A DNA stretch of 64,000 bases, from positions 523,542,228-523,606,227 of the forward strand of contig CM022302.1 in assembly GCA_011799875.1 (NCBI GenBank), in the 5' to 3' direction. The notes beneath the pieces are model-generated. The model searched no databases. It was not told the DNA's origin and was given only the letters and a program-made list of their open reading frames with translations. The position numbers and the translations under genes were made by a program. This DNA comes from Thinopyrum elongatum (taxonomy: Eukaryota; Streptophyta; Magnoliopsida; Poales; Poaceae). Positions 10,162 to 22,790 of this stretch are shown here, piece after piece (position 1 is the stretch's first letter; each line of letters opens with the position of its first letter).

Positions 10162-11678
10162 TGATACGTTCATTTTGCATCATGTTTTCCTACTGTTATT
10201 TATGATGTTTTTATGCATAATACTGATTTTTGGAGTAATTCTAATGCCTTTTCTCTTATAATATGCAAGGTTCACACAAAGAGGGAGAATTCCGGCAGCT
10301 GGAAATCTGGACCCGAAAAGGCTACGTCAGGCTACCTATTCTGCACAACTCCAAATGAGCTGAAACTTCACGAGGATTTTTTATTGAATATATAAGAATT
10401 TTTGGAGCCAATAAGTACCAGAGGGGGCCCAGCAGGTGGGCACAACCCACCTGGGCGCGCCAGGGAGCCCAGGCGCGCCCTGGTGGGGTGTGCCCTCCTC
10501 GGCCCACCTCCGGTGCCCCTCTTCTGGTATATAAGTCATTTTGACCTAGAAAAAATAAGGAGAGGACTTTCGGGATGAAGTGCCGCCATCTCGAGGCGGA
10601 ACTTGGGCAGGAGCACTTTTGCCCTCCGGCGGAGCGATTCCGCCGGGGGACTTCCCTCCCGGAGGGGGAAATCATCGTCATCATCATCACCAACAACTCT
10701 CCCATATTGGGGAGGGCAATCTCCATCAACATCTTCAACAGCACCATCTCCTCTCAAACCCTAGTTCATCTCTTATGTTCAATCTTTGTAACGGAACTAT
10801 AGATTGGTACTTGTGGGTGACTAGTAGTGTTGATTACATCTTGTAGTTGATTACTATATGGTTTATTTGGTGAAAGATTATATGTTCAGATCCATTATGC
10901 TATTTAATACCCCTCTGATCTTGAGCTTGATTATCATTAGTGAGTAGTTACTTTTGTTCTTGAGGTCACGGGAGAAATCTTGTTGCAAGTAATCATGTGA
11001 ACTTGATATGTGTTCGATATTTTGATGATATGTATGTTGTGATTCCCTTAGTGGTGTCATGTGAACGTCGACTACATGGCACTTCACCTTATTAGGGCCT
11101 AAGGGAATGCATTGTGGAGTAGTTATTAGATGATGGGTTGCGAGAGTGACAGAAGCTTAAACCCTAGTTTATGCGCTATTCCGCAAGGGACTGATTTGGA
11201 TCCAAAAGTTTAATGCTATGGTTAGATTTATTCTTAATACTTTTCTCGTAGTTGCGGATGCTTGCGAGGGGGTTAATCATAAGTAGGAGGTTTGTTCAAG
11301 TAAGAACAACAGCTAAGCACCTGTCCACCCACATATCAAATTATCAAAGTAGCGAACACAAATCAAACCAACATGATGAAAGTGACTAGATGAAATTCCC
11401 ATGTACCCTCAAGAACGCTTTGCTTATCATAAGAGACCGTTTTGGCCTGTCCTTTGCCTCAAAAGGATTGGGCTACCTTGCTGCACTTTTGTTACCATTA
11501 CCGTTACTTGCTCGTTACAAATTATCTTGCTACCAAACTACTCGTCACTTATAATTTCAGTGCTTGCAGACATTACCTTGCTGAAAACCGCTTGTCATTT
11601 CCTTCTGCTCCTCGTTGGGTTCGACACTCTTACTTATCGAAAGGACTACGATTGATCCCCTATACTTGTGGGTCATCA
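10162..11678 (+). repeat. C 5' LTR
   Basis: A 1517-bp LTR from TGATACGTTCATTT to GTGGGTCATCA. It has an inverted GC-rich tract (about 10424-10500) directly upstream of a TATA box (TATATAA, 10528-10534), the likely transcription start region. Confidence 0.92.
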
Positions 11679-11689
11679 AGGCTCTTTTC

Positions 11690-11707
11690 TGGCACCGTTG
11701 CCGGGGA
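11690..11707 (+). other. C primer-binding site
   Basis: TGGCACCGTTGCCGGGGA lies 11 bases after the LTR. It differs from the tRNA-Asp-type site of B, D and E at one position (A for G). Confidence 0.85.
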
Positions 11708-11784
11708 GTGAAGCGCTCTTGGTAAGTGGAAATCGGTAAGGAAAAATTATTACTGGTTGCTGAAATTTATTGTCACTTGCTACT

Positions 11785-14700
11785 ATGGAGAACAATCCTT
11801 TGAGGGGTTTGTTCGGGGTATCTTCACCTCGACCAGAACCACAATTAGTTACCCCTCAACCTACTGCACCTACTGAAAATATTGGTTATGAAATTCCTTC
11901 GGGTATGATAGAACAACTGCTAGCTAATTCTTATGCAGGAGATGGAACCGAACATCCTGATATGCACTTGATATATGTGGATGAAATTTGTGGATTATTT
12001 AAGCTTGCAGGTTTACCTAGAGATGAAGCTAAGAAGAAGGTTTTCCCTTTATCTTTGAAGGGAAAAGCATTTGCATGGTATAGGCTATGCGATGCTATTG
12101 GATCTTGGAATTGGAATCGATTGAAATTGGAATTTCACCAAAAAATTTATATTATGCATCTAGTTCATCGTGATCGGAATTACATATATAATTATTGGCC
12201 TCGTGAAGGAGAAAGTATCGCTCTAGCTTGGGGGAGGCTTAAGTTAATGTTATATTCATGCCCCAATCATGAGCTCTCAAGAGAAATTATTATTCAGAAT
12301 TTTTATGCTCGGCTTTCTCATGATGATCGATCCATGGTTGATACTTCTTGTACTGGTTCCTTTATGAAGAAGACTATTGACTTCCGGTGGGATCTTTTAG
12401 AAAGAATTAAATGCAACTCTGAAGATTGGGAACTCGACGAAGGTAAAGAGTCAGGTATTAAGCTCAAGTATGATTGTGTTAAATCTTTTATGAATACCGA
12501 TGCTTTTCAAAAGTTTAGCACTAAATATGGACTTGACTCTGAGATAGTAGCCTCCTTTTGTGAATCATTTGCTACTCATGTTGACCTCCCTAAGGAGAAG
12601 TGGTTTAAATATCACCCACCTATCAAAGAAGAAATTAAAGAACCAGTAGTAGCTAAAGATGAAACTATTATTTACAATGTTGATCTAGTTGTGCCTACTG
12701 CTTATATTGAAAAACCACCTTTCCCTGTTAGGATAAAGGAACATGCTAAAGTCTCAACTGTGGTCAACAAAAGTTATATTAGAACTTCCAAACCTGCTGA
12801 ACAAATCAAAGTAGAACCTAGTGTTGCTATGATTAAAGATCTCTTGGTTGAAAATATAGATGGGCATGTTATTTACTTCTGTGATGAAGCTGCTAGAATT
12901 GCCAAACCCGATGAAAAAGATAAACATAGACCCGTTGTTGGCATGCCTATTGTCTCAGTTAAAATAGGAGATCACTGTTATCATGGTTTATGCGACATAG
13001 GAACTAGCGTGAGTGCCATTCCTTTTACCTTATATCAAGAAATTATGAATGATATAGCACCCGCTGAAATAGAAGACATAGATGTTACTATTAAACTTGC
13101 TAATAGGGACACCATCACACCACTTGGGATTGTTAGAGATGTTGAAGTCTTGTGTGGGAAAATAAAATACCCTACTGATTTTCTTGTTCTTGGTTCCCCA
13201 CAAGATGATTTTTGTCCCATTATCTTTGGTAGACCTTTCTTGAACACCGTCAATGCTAAAATAGATTGTGAGAAACAAACCGTCGGTGTTAGTTTTGGTA
13301 ATGAGTCTCATGATTTTAATTTTTCCAAGTTTAGTAGAAAACATCATAAGGAAGAATTGTCTAGTAAGGATGAAATAATTGGTCTTGCTTCTATTGCTGT
13401 GCCTCCTACCGATCCACTAGAACAATATTTGCTAGACCATGAAAATGATATGCTTCTGCATGAAAGAAATGAAATAGATAAGATTTTCTTTGAACAATGT
13501 CCTCTGCTTAAACACAATTTGCCTATTGAAACTCTAGGAGGTCCTCCTCCACCTAAAGGTGATCCTGTGTTTGAATTAAAACAATTGTCAGACACTTTGA
13601 AATATGCTTATCTTGATGAGAAAAAGATTTATCCTGTTATTATTAGTGCTAACCTTTCAGAACATGAAGAAGAAAGATTCTTGAAGGTTCTGAAGAAGCA
13701 CCGAGCCGCCATTGGATATACTCTTGATGATTTAAAGGGCATTAGTCCCACTCTCTGTCAGCATAAAATTAATATGGAGCCTGATGCTAAACCCGTTGTT
13801 GATCACCAACAACGTTTAAATCCTAAAATGAAAGAAGTGGTAAGAACAGAAATACTGAAGCTTCTGGAAGCAGGTATAATCTATCCCATAGCTGATACTA
13901 GATGGGTAAGTCCCGTTCATTGTGTCCCTAAAAAAGGAGGTATTACCGTTGTTCCTAATGATAAGAATGAACTTATTCCACAAAGAATTGTTACTGGCTA
14001 CAGAATGGTAATTGATTTTAGAAAACTAAATAAAGCTACTAGAAAAGATCATTACCCTCTGCCTTTTATTGATCAAATGTTAGAAAGACTATCAAAGCAC
14101 ACACATTTTTGCTTTCTTGATGGATATTCCGGTTTTTCTCAAATACCTGTCTCACAACCTGATCAAGAGAAAACCACCTTTACTTGCCCTTTTGGAACTT
14201 ATGCTTATAGACATATGCCTTTTGGTTTATGCAATGCACCTGCTACTTTTCAAAGATGTATGACTGCTATATTTTCTGACTTTTGTGAAAAGATTGTTGA
14301 GGTTTTCATGGATGATTTTTCTGTTTATGGAATTTCTTTTGATGATTGCTTGAGCAACCTTGATCGAGTTTTGCAGAGATGCGAGCAAACTAATCTCATC
14401 TTGAATTGGGAGAAGTGCCACTTTATGGTTAATGAAGGAATTATCTTGGGACATAAAATTTCAGAACGAGGTATTGAGGTGGATAAAGCTAAAGTTGATG
14501 CAATTGAGAAAATGCCATGCCCTAAAGATATCAAAGGTATTCGTAGTTTCCTCGGTCATGCTGGTTTCTATAGGAGGTTTATTAAAGACTTCTCTAAAAT
14601 TTCTAGGCCTCTTAAAAATCTTTTACAAAAGGATGTTCCATTTGTTTTTTATGATGATTGTGTAGAAGCCTTTGAAACACTTAAGAAAGCCTTGATTTCG

Positions 14701-16397
14701 GCACCTATTGTTCAACCACCTGATTGGAACTTGCCTTTTGAAATTATGTGTGATGCTAGTGATTATGCTGTTGGTACTGTTCTAGGACAAAGAGTCAATA
14801 AGAAATTAAATGTTATTCATTATGCTAGTAAAACTCTGGACCGTGCTCAACGAAATTATGCTACTACTAAAAAAGAATTTTTAGCAGTTGTGTTTGCTTG
14901 TGATAAATTTAGATCTGACATTGTTGATTCTAAAGTGACTGTTCACATCGATCATGCTGCTATAAAATATCTTATGGAAAAGAAGGATGCTAAGCCTAGA
15001 CTCATTAGGTGGGTTCTTTTGTTACAAGAATTTGATTTACATAACACTGATAGAAAGGGAGCTGGGAACCCCGTGGCTGATAACTTGTCTAGGTTAGAAA
15101 ATATTCTTGATGACCCACAACCTATTAATGATAGTTTTCCTGATGAACAATTAGCTGGAATAAATGTTTCTCATAACACTCCTTGGTATGCTGACTATGC
15201 CAATTATATTGTTGCTAAATATATACCACCTAGCTTCACATACCAACAAAAGAAAAAATTCTTCTATGATTTAAGACATTACTTTTGGGATGACCCACAT
15301 CTTTATAAAGAAGGAGTAGATGGTATTATTAGACGTTGTGTACCTGAGCATGAACAGGGACAAATCCTACGAAAATGTCACTCCGAAGCTTATGGAGGAC
15401 ATCATGTGGGAGATAGAACTGCTCACAAGGTATTGCAATCTGGTTTTTGTTGGCCTACTCTCTTCAAGGATGCCTGTAAGTTTGTTTTATCTTGTGATGA
15501 ATGTCAAAGAATTGGTAATATTGGTAAGCGTCAGGAAATGCCTATGAATTATTCTCTTGCTGTTGAACCATTTGATGTTTGGGAATTTGATTACATGGGA
15601 CCTTTTCCTTCCTCTAATGGGTATACACATATTTTGGTTGCTGTTGATTATGTTACTAAGTGGGTAGAAGCTATTCCAACTAGTAGTGCTGATCACAACA
15701 CCTCTATTAAAATGCTTAAGGAAGTCATTTTCCCAAGGTTTGCAGTCCCTAGATATTTAATGACTGATGGTGGTTCACATTTTATTCATGGTGCTTTTCG
15801 TAAAATGCTTGCTAAATATGGTGTTAACAATAGAATTGCATCACCTTATCATCCTCAGTCTAGTGGTCAAGTTGAACTTAGCAATAGAGAAATAAAATTA
15901 ATATTACAAAAGTCAATAGGCCCCGAAAGAATTGGTCTAAGAAGTTAGATGATGCACTTTGGGCTTATAGAACAGCATATAAAAATCCTATGGGTATGTC
16001 TCCGTATAAAATGGTTTATGGAAAAGCTTGTCATTTGCCTCTTGAGTTAGAACATAAAGCATATTGGGCAATTAAAGAACTCAACTATGATTTCAAACTT
16101 GCCGGTGAAAAGAGGTTATTTGATATTAGCTCACTAGATGAATGGAGAACCCAAGCTTATGAAAATGCCAAGTTATTTAAAGAAAAGGTTAAAAGATGGC
16201 ATGACAAAAGAATCCAAAAGCGTGAGTTCAAAGTTGGAGAATATGTTCTTTTGTACAACTCTCGTTTCAGATTCTTTGCAAGAAAACTCCTCTCCAAATG
16301 GGAAGGACCCTATGTTATCGAGGAGGTTTATCGATCCGGAGCCATCAAGATAAATAATGCCGAAGGTTCTAACCCGAAGGTTGTTAATGGGCAATGA
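11785..16397 (+). pseudogene. C gag-pol polyprotein (Athila), single frameshift in integrase
   Basis: One frame runs from ATG 11785 for 1387 codons to a TAG at 15946. A second frame open to 16397 carries the integrase C-terminus (ALWAYRTAYKNPMGMSPY, GPYVIEEVYRSGAIKI). Domains in order: Gag (about residues 60-200), aspartic protease with [11 protein letters not shown] (Asp about 404), reverse transcriptase with [14 protein letters not shown] and catalytic FMDD (about 841-844), RNase H with CDASDYAVG (Asp about 990), integrase zinc region (His about 1199 to CDEC) and catalytic Asp 1269, Asp 1328, Glu 1364 with 35 residues between the last two. The frame slip lies between about 15907 and 15925, just after the catalytic Glu; a short deletion is the likely cause. 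All catalytic residues seen are kept. The ATG was chosen over an upstream TTG. Gag has no visible zinc knuckle. Confidence 0.93.
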
Positions 16398-16631
16398 ATA
16401 GAACATTATATCTCAGGTATGCCCATTAATGTTGAAAGCAATATTATCCAAACTATGACACCGGAAGAACACATAAAGGAAACCTTCCGGAACACTCCAG
16501 AATAACTGAAAAGGAGGAGGTACGTGATACGGTAAGTAAACAAACTCCGAAAAATCCGCAAAAATATTTTTTGTCCATTTTGGAATATAACAAAAATTAG
16601 GAAAATAAGAAACAACCAGGAAGGCACCCCT

Positions 16632-16695
16632 GGTGGGCACAAGACACCAGGTCGCGCCTGGCTTGCCAGGCGCGCCCAGGTGGGTTGTGCCCACC
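16632..16695 (+). promoter_or_regulatory. Nested GC-rich hairpin upstream of the C 3' ORF
   Basis: GGTGGGCACAA (16632-16642) pairs with TTGTGCCCACC (16685-16695). Inside it CGCGCCTGGC (16653-16662) pairs with GCCAGGCGCG (16665-16674) around TT. Similar GC-rich inverted sequence precedes the TATA box in the LTRs of B and C. Confidence 0.75.
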
Positions 16696-16756
16696 TCGGG
16701 TACCTTCCGGACTCCGTTTTTCTTCAGCTTGCTTGTTTCCCAAGATAAAAAATCTT

Positions 16757-16762
16757 TATATA
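16757..16762 (+). promoter_or_regulatory. TATA-like box upstream of the C 3' ORF
   Basis: TTTATATACCCC lies about 60 bases after the GC-rich hairpin and about 95 bases before ATG 16852. Layout matches the LTR promoter order (GC hairpin, TATA, transcript). Activity is inference. Confidence 0.4.
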
Positions 16763-16851
16763 CCCCTCGAACATATTGACCACCGTATCATGGAGAAATC
16801 TTCTGTTTTCTTTTCTTGCTGTTTCCGGTCAGATCTGTTAAGCCAGGCATC

Positions 16852-17291
16852 ATGTATTCTTCCTCCTCCAACAACGTGGAAGAGGATGCTTGGTTGATGA
16901 AGATCGAGTTGAAGAGAGAAGAGCCTGAAGAAGTCATCAAAGGGAACACTATAGCTGGACTTCGGAGGAAGAAGAAGACTATGACCCTAAAAGGGAGGAG
17001 GAGACAAGCTCAGATGAAGCTGAAGTTCCATTGCCTCAACCTAGGGACATGCACGTGGAATTCAAGAAATCAAGTCTCCCTAGCAAAGCAAAGAAACCTA
17101 AGGTTCAGTTTATCCCTTTTCGTCTCTTGCAGGAAAACAAGCAAGAATTATGCAAAAGGATAGTAGAGCTCGAGCAGGAGATCGGTGATTTAAAAGAGGA
17201 AAATTCCGTCCTCAAGCGTAAGCTAAGGAAGAAAGACAAACCCTCTACTTCATCACCACCACCTCCTTCTTCATCACCAAAGGAAAATTGA
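16852..17291 (+). pseudogene. C 3' ORF: short coiled-coil protein, frameshifted
   Basis: From ATG 16852 (MYSSSSNNVEEDAWLMKIEL) the frame slips near 16952-16960. The other frame continues with an acidic stretch, then LLQENKQELCKRIVELEQEI and a Lys-rich tail with poly-Pro/Ser to TGA at 17291. A single-base deletion would explain it; whole length would be about 145 residues. Heptad-like Leu/Ile spacing over about 35 residues predicts a coiled coil. The position (3' of pol, before the polypurine tract) is where Athila elements often carry an extra ORF, sometimes called env-like. No signal peptide or membrane segment is seen here, so I do not call it an envelope protein. Confidence 0.65.
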
Positions 17292-18849
17292 GTAATCGGG
17301 TATGGGCACTCCCCTTGGCTTGTGCCAAGCTTGGGGGAGGTGCCCCGGTATCGTATCACCTCCACTATCTTTTGCCTTTACTTATCTTAGTTCGATCCAT
17401 AGTTATCTTTTGCTTTAGATGAATAAAAGTTTAATTAGATCCTTTCTTTTCGAGTGTTTGCTTAGTGATCTATCTTTGTAATCGTGTGCAAGATATATAT
17501 AATAAAGTTTTGTTTGAGTTTTGTTTTCTTTACTTTCATGTTCAATAAAAAGAAAGGAAATAAATGAAAAATATCATATGCTTATTTTTTTGGTAAGTAA
17601 TGACATCACATAAGGAAGAGTATAAGTAGAAAATTTTATTGGAGATTGACAAACATAGCATTGGTCAATGATGCAATTCATGAAAGAATTAATAAGGGAA
17701 GAGAAGATTCACATGCAAATATACTATCTTGGCCATCTTTTGTGATTGTGCGCCCCCATCAAAATATTATATGCCAAAATTGTTGACGTTGGACAAGGAA
17801 GATAACGTAATGATTTATGTTTGTTCATATTCACATAGAAGTTATATTGTCATAGATCCTTTAACATGTGGTGCTTGCCCCCATCTTTGCTAGCCAAAAA
17901 TTCCGCACTAAGTAGAGATACTACTTGTGCATCCAAAAACCTTTAAACCCAAATCTTATTTTGAGAGTCCACCATACCTACCTATGGATTGAGTAAGATC
18001 CTTCAAGTAAGTTGTCATCGATGCAAAAAGGGCAATAAAAATTGCTTCTAAAAGTGTTGGATCATTTAGTGTAAGAGAAAATTGAGCGTTGTACGAACTT
18101 GTGATGGCAAAGAATAAAAGTGACAAACTGCATAATAAAGGTTGCTATCATAAGGGGCAATATAATGTGACGTTCTTTTGCACTAAGAGATTGAGCATAC
18201 AAACAAATAAGCGCATGGCAACCTCTGCTTCCCTCTGCGAAGGGCCTATCTTTTACTTTTATGTATTTCCTTTTATGCAAGAGTCAAAGTTCTTCTCTCT
18301 ATTCCTTTTTATTTTCTCTTTTGGCAAGCATCATGTGGCGAGGAAAGATCTAGGCACATATATCCAGTTGGATATGAGTAGCATGAGTTAATATTGTTGA
18401 CATCACCCTCGAGGTGAGTATGTTGGGAGGCGAATCTATAAGCCCCTATCTTTCTATGTGTCCGGTTGAAACGTTTTGCTCATGTGTATGCGGTGAGTGT
18501 TAGAAACCATAGAAGACTATATGATTGTTGAGTATGTGGACTTGCCAAAAAGGCTCCGATACATGACCCTTCCTGAAAAGATGATGAATTGTAGTTGCAA
18601 AGTTGACTAAAAACATAGTTTGTTGGTTTTCAATAGAGTTTATGCTTTATACTTCGATGTTGTGATGAATTGTTACTTGTTCATGAGAAGTTATATGATA
18701 AAAGTTCTATGATAAAGTTCTATGTTAAAGTTTGTTGCTGTTATAATAATATACATGACGCTTCTATGTCCGTATTTTGTTTTTATTGACACCTCTCTCT
18801 CTAAGCATGTGGACATGTTTTTCGATTTCGGTTTTCGCTCAAGGACAAG
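17292..18849 (+). other. C 3' noncoding region
   Basis: No gene. It begins with a single AAGCTTGGGGGAGGTGCCCC motif at 17328-17347, a relative of the hairpin cores of B, D, E and G. From about 17635 it aligns with B's 3' region. The CTTCACTTATAT stem-loops were not found here. Confidence 0.75.
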
Positions 18850-18871
18850 CGAGGTCTAAGCTTGGTGGAGT
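18850..18871 (+). other. C polypurine tract
   Basis: cgaggtctaagcttggtggag ends just before the 3' LTR (18872). It shares AAGCTTGG with the tracts of D and G. Confidence 0.75.
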
Positions 18872-20389
18872 TGATACGTCCATTTTGCATCATGTTTTCC
18901 TACTGTTATTTATGACGTTTTTATGCATAATAATGCTTTTTGGAGTAATTCTAATGCCTTTTCTCTCATAATATGCAAGGTTCACACAAAGAGGGAGAAT
19001 TCCGGCAGCTGGAAATCTGGACCTGAAAAGGCTACGTCAGGCTACCTATTGTGCACAACTCCAAATGAGCTGAAACTTCACGAGGAATTTTTAAGGAATA
19101 TATAAGAATTATTTGAGCCAATAAGTACCAGAGGGGGCCCAGCAGGTGGGCACAACCCACCTGGGCGTGCCAGGGAGCCCAGGCGCGCCCTGGTGGGTTG
19201 TGCCCTCCTCGGCCCACCTTCGGTGCCCCTCTTCTGGTATATAAGTCATTTTGACCTAGAAAAAATAAGAAGAGGACTTTCGGGATGAAGCGCCGCCGTC
19301 TCGAGGCAGAACTTGGGCAGGATCACTTTTGCCGTCCGGCGGAGTGATTCCGCCGGGGGAACTTCCCTCCCGGAGGGGGAAATCATCGTCATCATCATCA
19401 CCAACAACTCCGCCATCTTGGGGAGGGCAATCTCCATCAACATCTTCAACAACACCATCTCCTCTCAAACCCTAGTTCATCTCTTGTGTTCAATCTTTGT
19501 ACCGGAACTATAGATTGGTACTTGTGGGTGACTAGTAGTGTTGATTACATCTTGTAGTTGATTACTATATGGTTTATTTGGTGGAAGATTATATGTTCAG
19601 ATCCATTATGCTATTTAATACCCCTCTGATCTTGAGCATGATTATCATTAGTGAGTAGTTACTTTTGTTCTTGAGGTCACGGGAGAAATCTTGTTGCAAG
19701 TAATCATGTGAACTTGATATGTGTAGGATATTTTGATGATATGTATGTTGTGATTCCCTTAGTGGTGTCAAGTGAACGTCGACTACATGGCACTTCACCT
19801 TATTAGGGCCTAAGGGAATGCATTGTGGAGTAGTTATTAGATGATGGGTTGCGAGAGTGACAGAAGATTAAACCCTAGTTTATGCGCTATTCCATAAGGG
19901 ACTGATTTGGATCCAAAAGTTTAATGCTATGGTTAGATTTATTCTTAATACTTTTCTCGTAGTTGCGGATGCTTGCGAGGGGGTTAATCATAAGTAGGAG
20001 GTTTGTTCAAGTAAGAACAGCACCTAAGCACCGGTCCACCCACATATCAAATTATCAAAGTAGCGAACACAAATCAAACCAACATGATGAAAGTGACTAT
20101 ATGAAATTCCCGTGTACCCTCAAGAACGCTTTGCTTATCATAAGAGACCGTTTTGGCCTATCCTTTGCCTCAAAAGGATTGGGCTACCTTGCTGCACTTT
20201 TGTTACCATTACCGTTACTTGCTCGTTACAAATTATCTTGCTACCAAACTACACGTCACTTATAATTTCAGTGCTTGCAGACATTACCTTGCTGAAAACC
20301 GCTTGTCATTTCCTTCTGCTCCTCGTTGGGTTCGACACTCTTACTTATCGAAAGGACTACGATTGATCCCCTATACTTGTGGGTCATCA
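18872..20389 (+). repeat. C 3' LTR
   Basis: A 1518-bp LTR, TGATACGTCCATTT to GTGGGTCATCA, TATA box 19238-19244. It pairs with 10162-11678. The right TSD TGGTG follows at 20390-20394. Confidence 0.92.
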
Positions 20390-20394
20390 TGGTG

Positions 20395-20701
20395 TTATTT
20401 TAGTACGAACTCTTGGTTAGATCGATCGGAAAGAATAGCTTGGTGTTATTTTAGTACAAACTCTAGGATAGATTGGTCGGAAAGAATAGCTTTGAGGTGG
20501 TTTCCTACCCTACAAACAATTTCTTCTTATGTTCTCCGCTAGATAAGAACTTTGGAGTGATTCTTCATCGCACGTTGAGGGAAGGTTATATGATCCAATT
20601 AGATTAGCATTGTTGAGAGATTGCACTAGCGAATTACGGACCCTAGGCCTTGTTTTCAAGCATTGCAATACAATTTGTGCTCTGTTTTATCACTTGCTAC
20701 C
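20395..20701 (+). repeat. B 3' LTR, piece 2
   Basis: Continues B's 3' LTR after element C and matches 4552-4860 of its 5' LTR. It ends with CTACC (20697-20701), the left TSD of element E, and resumes at 62158. Confidence 0.88.
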
Positions 20702-21180
20702 TGCTACTTCTTGAGCTTGCGTTGGTTTTTCCCTTGAAGAGGAAAGGGTGATGCAGCAAAGTAGAGATAAGTATTTCCCTCAGTTTGAGAACCAAGGTAT
20801 CAATCCAGTAGGAGACAATGCACAAATCACCGAATACCTGCACAAACAATCAAACAACTTGCACCCAACACGATAAAGGGGTTGTCAATCCCTTCACGGT
20901 TATTTGCAAAAGTGAGATCTGATAGAGATAGATAAACGATAAAGTAAATATTTTTGGTATTTTTGTTTTATAGATCGGAAAGTAAAAGATTGCAAAATAG
21001 TAGATCGGAAACTTGTATGATGAAAAGTAGAAGATTATATGATGGAAAATAGACCCGGGGGCCATAGGTTTCACTAGAGGCTTCTCTCAAGATAGAAAAT
21101 AAGATGGTGGGTGAACAAATTATTGCTGAGCAATTGATAGAAAAGCGCAAAGTTATGACGATATCTAAGGCAATGATCAT
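20702..21180 (-). repeat. E 3' LTR, outer piece
   Basis: On + it begins TGCTACTTCTTGAGC, the end of the LTR in reverse. It ends with ATCAT (21176-21180), the left TSD of D, and continues at 29532. Confidence 0.88.
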
Positions 21181-22767
21181 TGCTACTTCTTGAGCTTGTG
21201 TTGGTTTTTCCCTTGAAGAGGAAAGGGTGATGCAGCAAAGTAGAGATAAGTATTTCCCCCAGTTTGAGAACCAAGGTATCAATCCAGTAAGAGACAATGC
21301 ACAAATCACCGAATACCTGCACAAACAATCAAACAACTTGCACCCAACGCGATAAAGGGGTTGTCAATCCCTTCACGGTTATTTGCAAAAGTGAGATCTG
21401 ATAGAGATAGATAAAACTAAACAAAAGATAAAGTAAATATTTTTAGGGTTTTTGGTTTATAGATCTGAAAATAAAAGATTGCAAAATAGTAGATCGAAAA
21501 GTAATATGATGGAAAATAGACCCGGGGGCCATAGGTTTCACTAGAGGCTTCTCTCAAGATAGAAAATATTATGGTGGGTGAACAAATTACTGCCGAGCAA
21601 TTGATAGAAAAGCGCAAAGTTATGACGATATCTAAGGCAATGATCATGAATATAGGCATCACGTCCGTGTCAAGTAGACCAAAACAATTCTGCATCTACT
21701 ACTATTACTCCACACGTCAACCGCGATCCAGCATGCATCTAGAGTATTAAGTTCATAAAGAACGGAGTAACGCATTAAGTAAGATGACATGATGTAGAGG
21801 AATTAACTCAAGCAATATGATGAAAACCCCATCTTTTTATCCTCGATGGCAACAATACAATACGTGCCTTGCTGCCCCTACTGTCACTGGGAAAGGACAC
21901 TGCAAGATTGAACCCAAAGCTAAGCACTTCTCCCATTGCAAGAAAAACCAATCTAGTTGGCCAAACCAAACCGATAGTTCGAAGAGAATTACAAAGATAT
22001 CAAATCATGCATAAAAGAATTCTGAGAAGATTCCAATAATATTCATAGATAAGCTGATCATAAATCCACAATTCATCGGATCTCAGCAAACACACCGCAA
22101 AAAAGTATTACATCAAATAGATCTCCAAGAACATCGAGGAGAATATGGTATTGAGAATCAAAGAGAGAGAAGAAGCCATCTAGCTACTAGCTATGGACCC
22201 GTAGGTCTGAGGTAAACTACTCACGCTTCATCGGAAGGGCAATGGTGTTGATGTAGAAGCCCTCCGTGATCGAATCCCCCTCCGGCAGGACGCCGGAAAA
22301 GGCCCCTAGATGGGATCTCACGGGTACAGAAGGTTGCGGTGGTGGAAAAGTATTTTCGTGGATGCCTCTGTAGTTTGGGCATATAAGAGTATATATAGGC
22401 GAAAGAATTAGGTCAGGAGGTGCACAAGGGGCCCACAAGGGTGGGGGCGTGCCCTACCCCCCTGGGCGCGCCCTCCGTCCTTGTGGCCGCCTCGTGGCTC
22501 CTCCGACTTCATCTCCAAGTCTCCTGGTTTCCTTCAGGCCCAAGAAAGATCATCGCGAAAGTTTTATTCTGTTTGGACTCCGTTTGGTATTCCTTTTCTG
22601 CGAAACTCAAAAACAAGGAAAAAACAGAAACTGGCACTGGGCTCTAGGTTAATAGGTTAGTCCCAACAATAATATAAAATAGCATATTAATGCATATAAA
22701 ACATCCAAAACAGATAATATAATAGCATGGAACAATCAAAAATTATAGATACGTTGGAGACGTATCA
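21181..22767 (-). repeat. D 3' LTR
   Basis: A 1587-bp LTR, pair of 27938-29526. In reverse it begins TGATACGTCTCC and ends AAGAAGTAGCA. A TATA-like CTATATATAC lies at about 22389-22398 on the minus strand. Confidence 0.9.
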
Positions 22768-22790
22768 AGCATCCCCAAGCTTAATTCCTG
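22768..22790 (-). other. D polypurine tract
   Basis: In reading direction caggaattaagcttggggatgct directly abuts the LTR. It contains the AAGCTTGGGGATGC core that is repeated in the internal hairpins. Confidence 0.85.

Larger units (their letters stand above)
16398..16851 (+). other. C spacer between pol and the 3' ORF
   Basis: Noncoding. It contains the GC-rich hairpin and TATA-like box listed separately and shares the wording of LTR promoters (gcacaagacaccagg), as if a promoter-like segment had been placed inside the element. Confidence 0.7.
10162..20389 (+). mobile_element. Element C: autonomous-type Athila retrotransposon, nearly complete
   Basis: A complete 10,228-bp insertion: 5' LTR 10162-11678, primer site 11690-11707, gag-pol 11785-16397, coiled-coil ORF 16852-17291, polypurine tract 18850-18871, 3' LTR 18872-20389. 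TSD TGGTG is intact at 10157-10161 and 20390-20394. The LTRs differ by scattered substitutions (seven in the first ~190 bp, fewer later by eye), so it is not brand new. Two frameshifts in the coding regions make this copy inactive. Resembles the Fatima/WHAM group by memory. Confidence 0.93.

Noticed and set aside
13030..13595. Minus-strand frames opposite C gag-pol
   Set aside because: Antisense shadows of a long conserved polyprotein.
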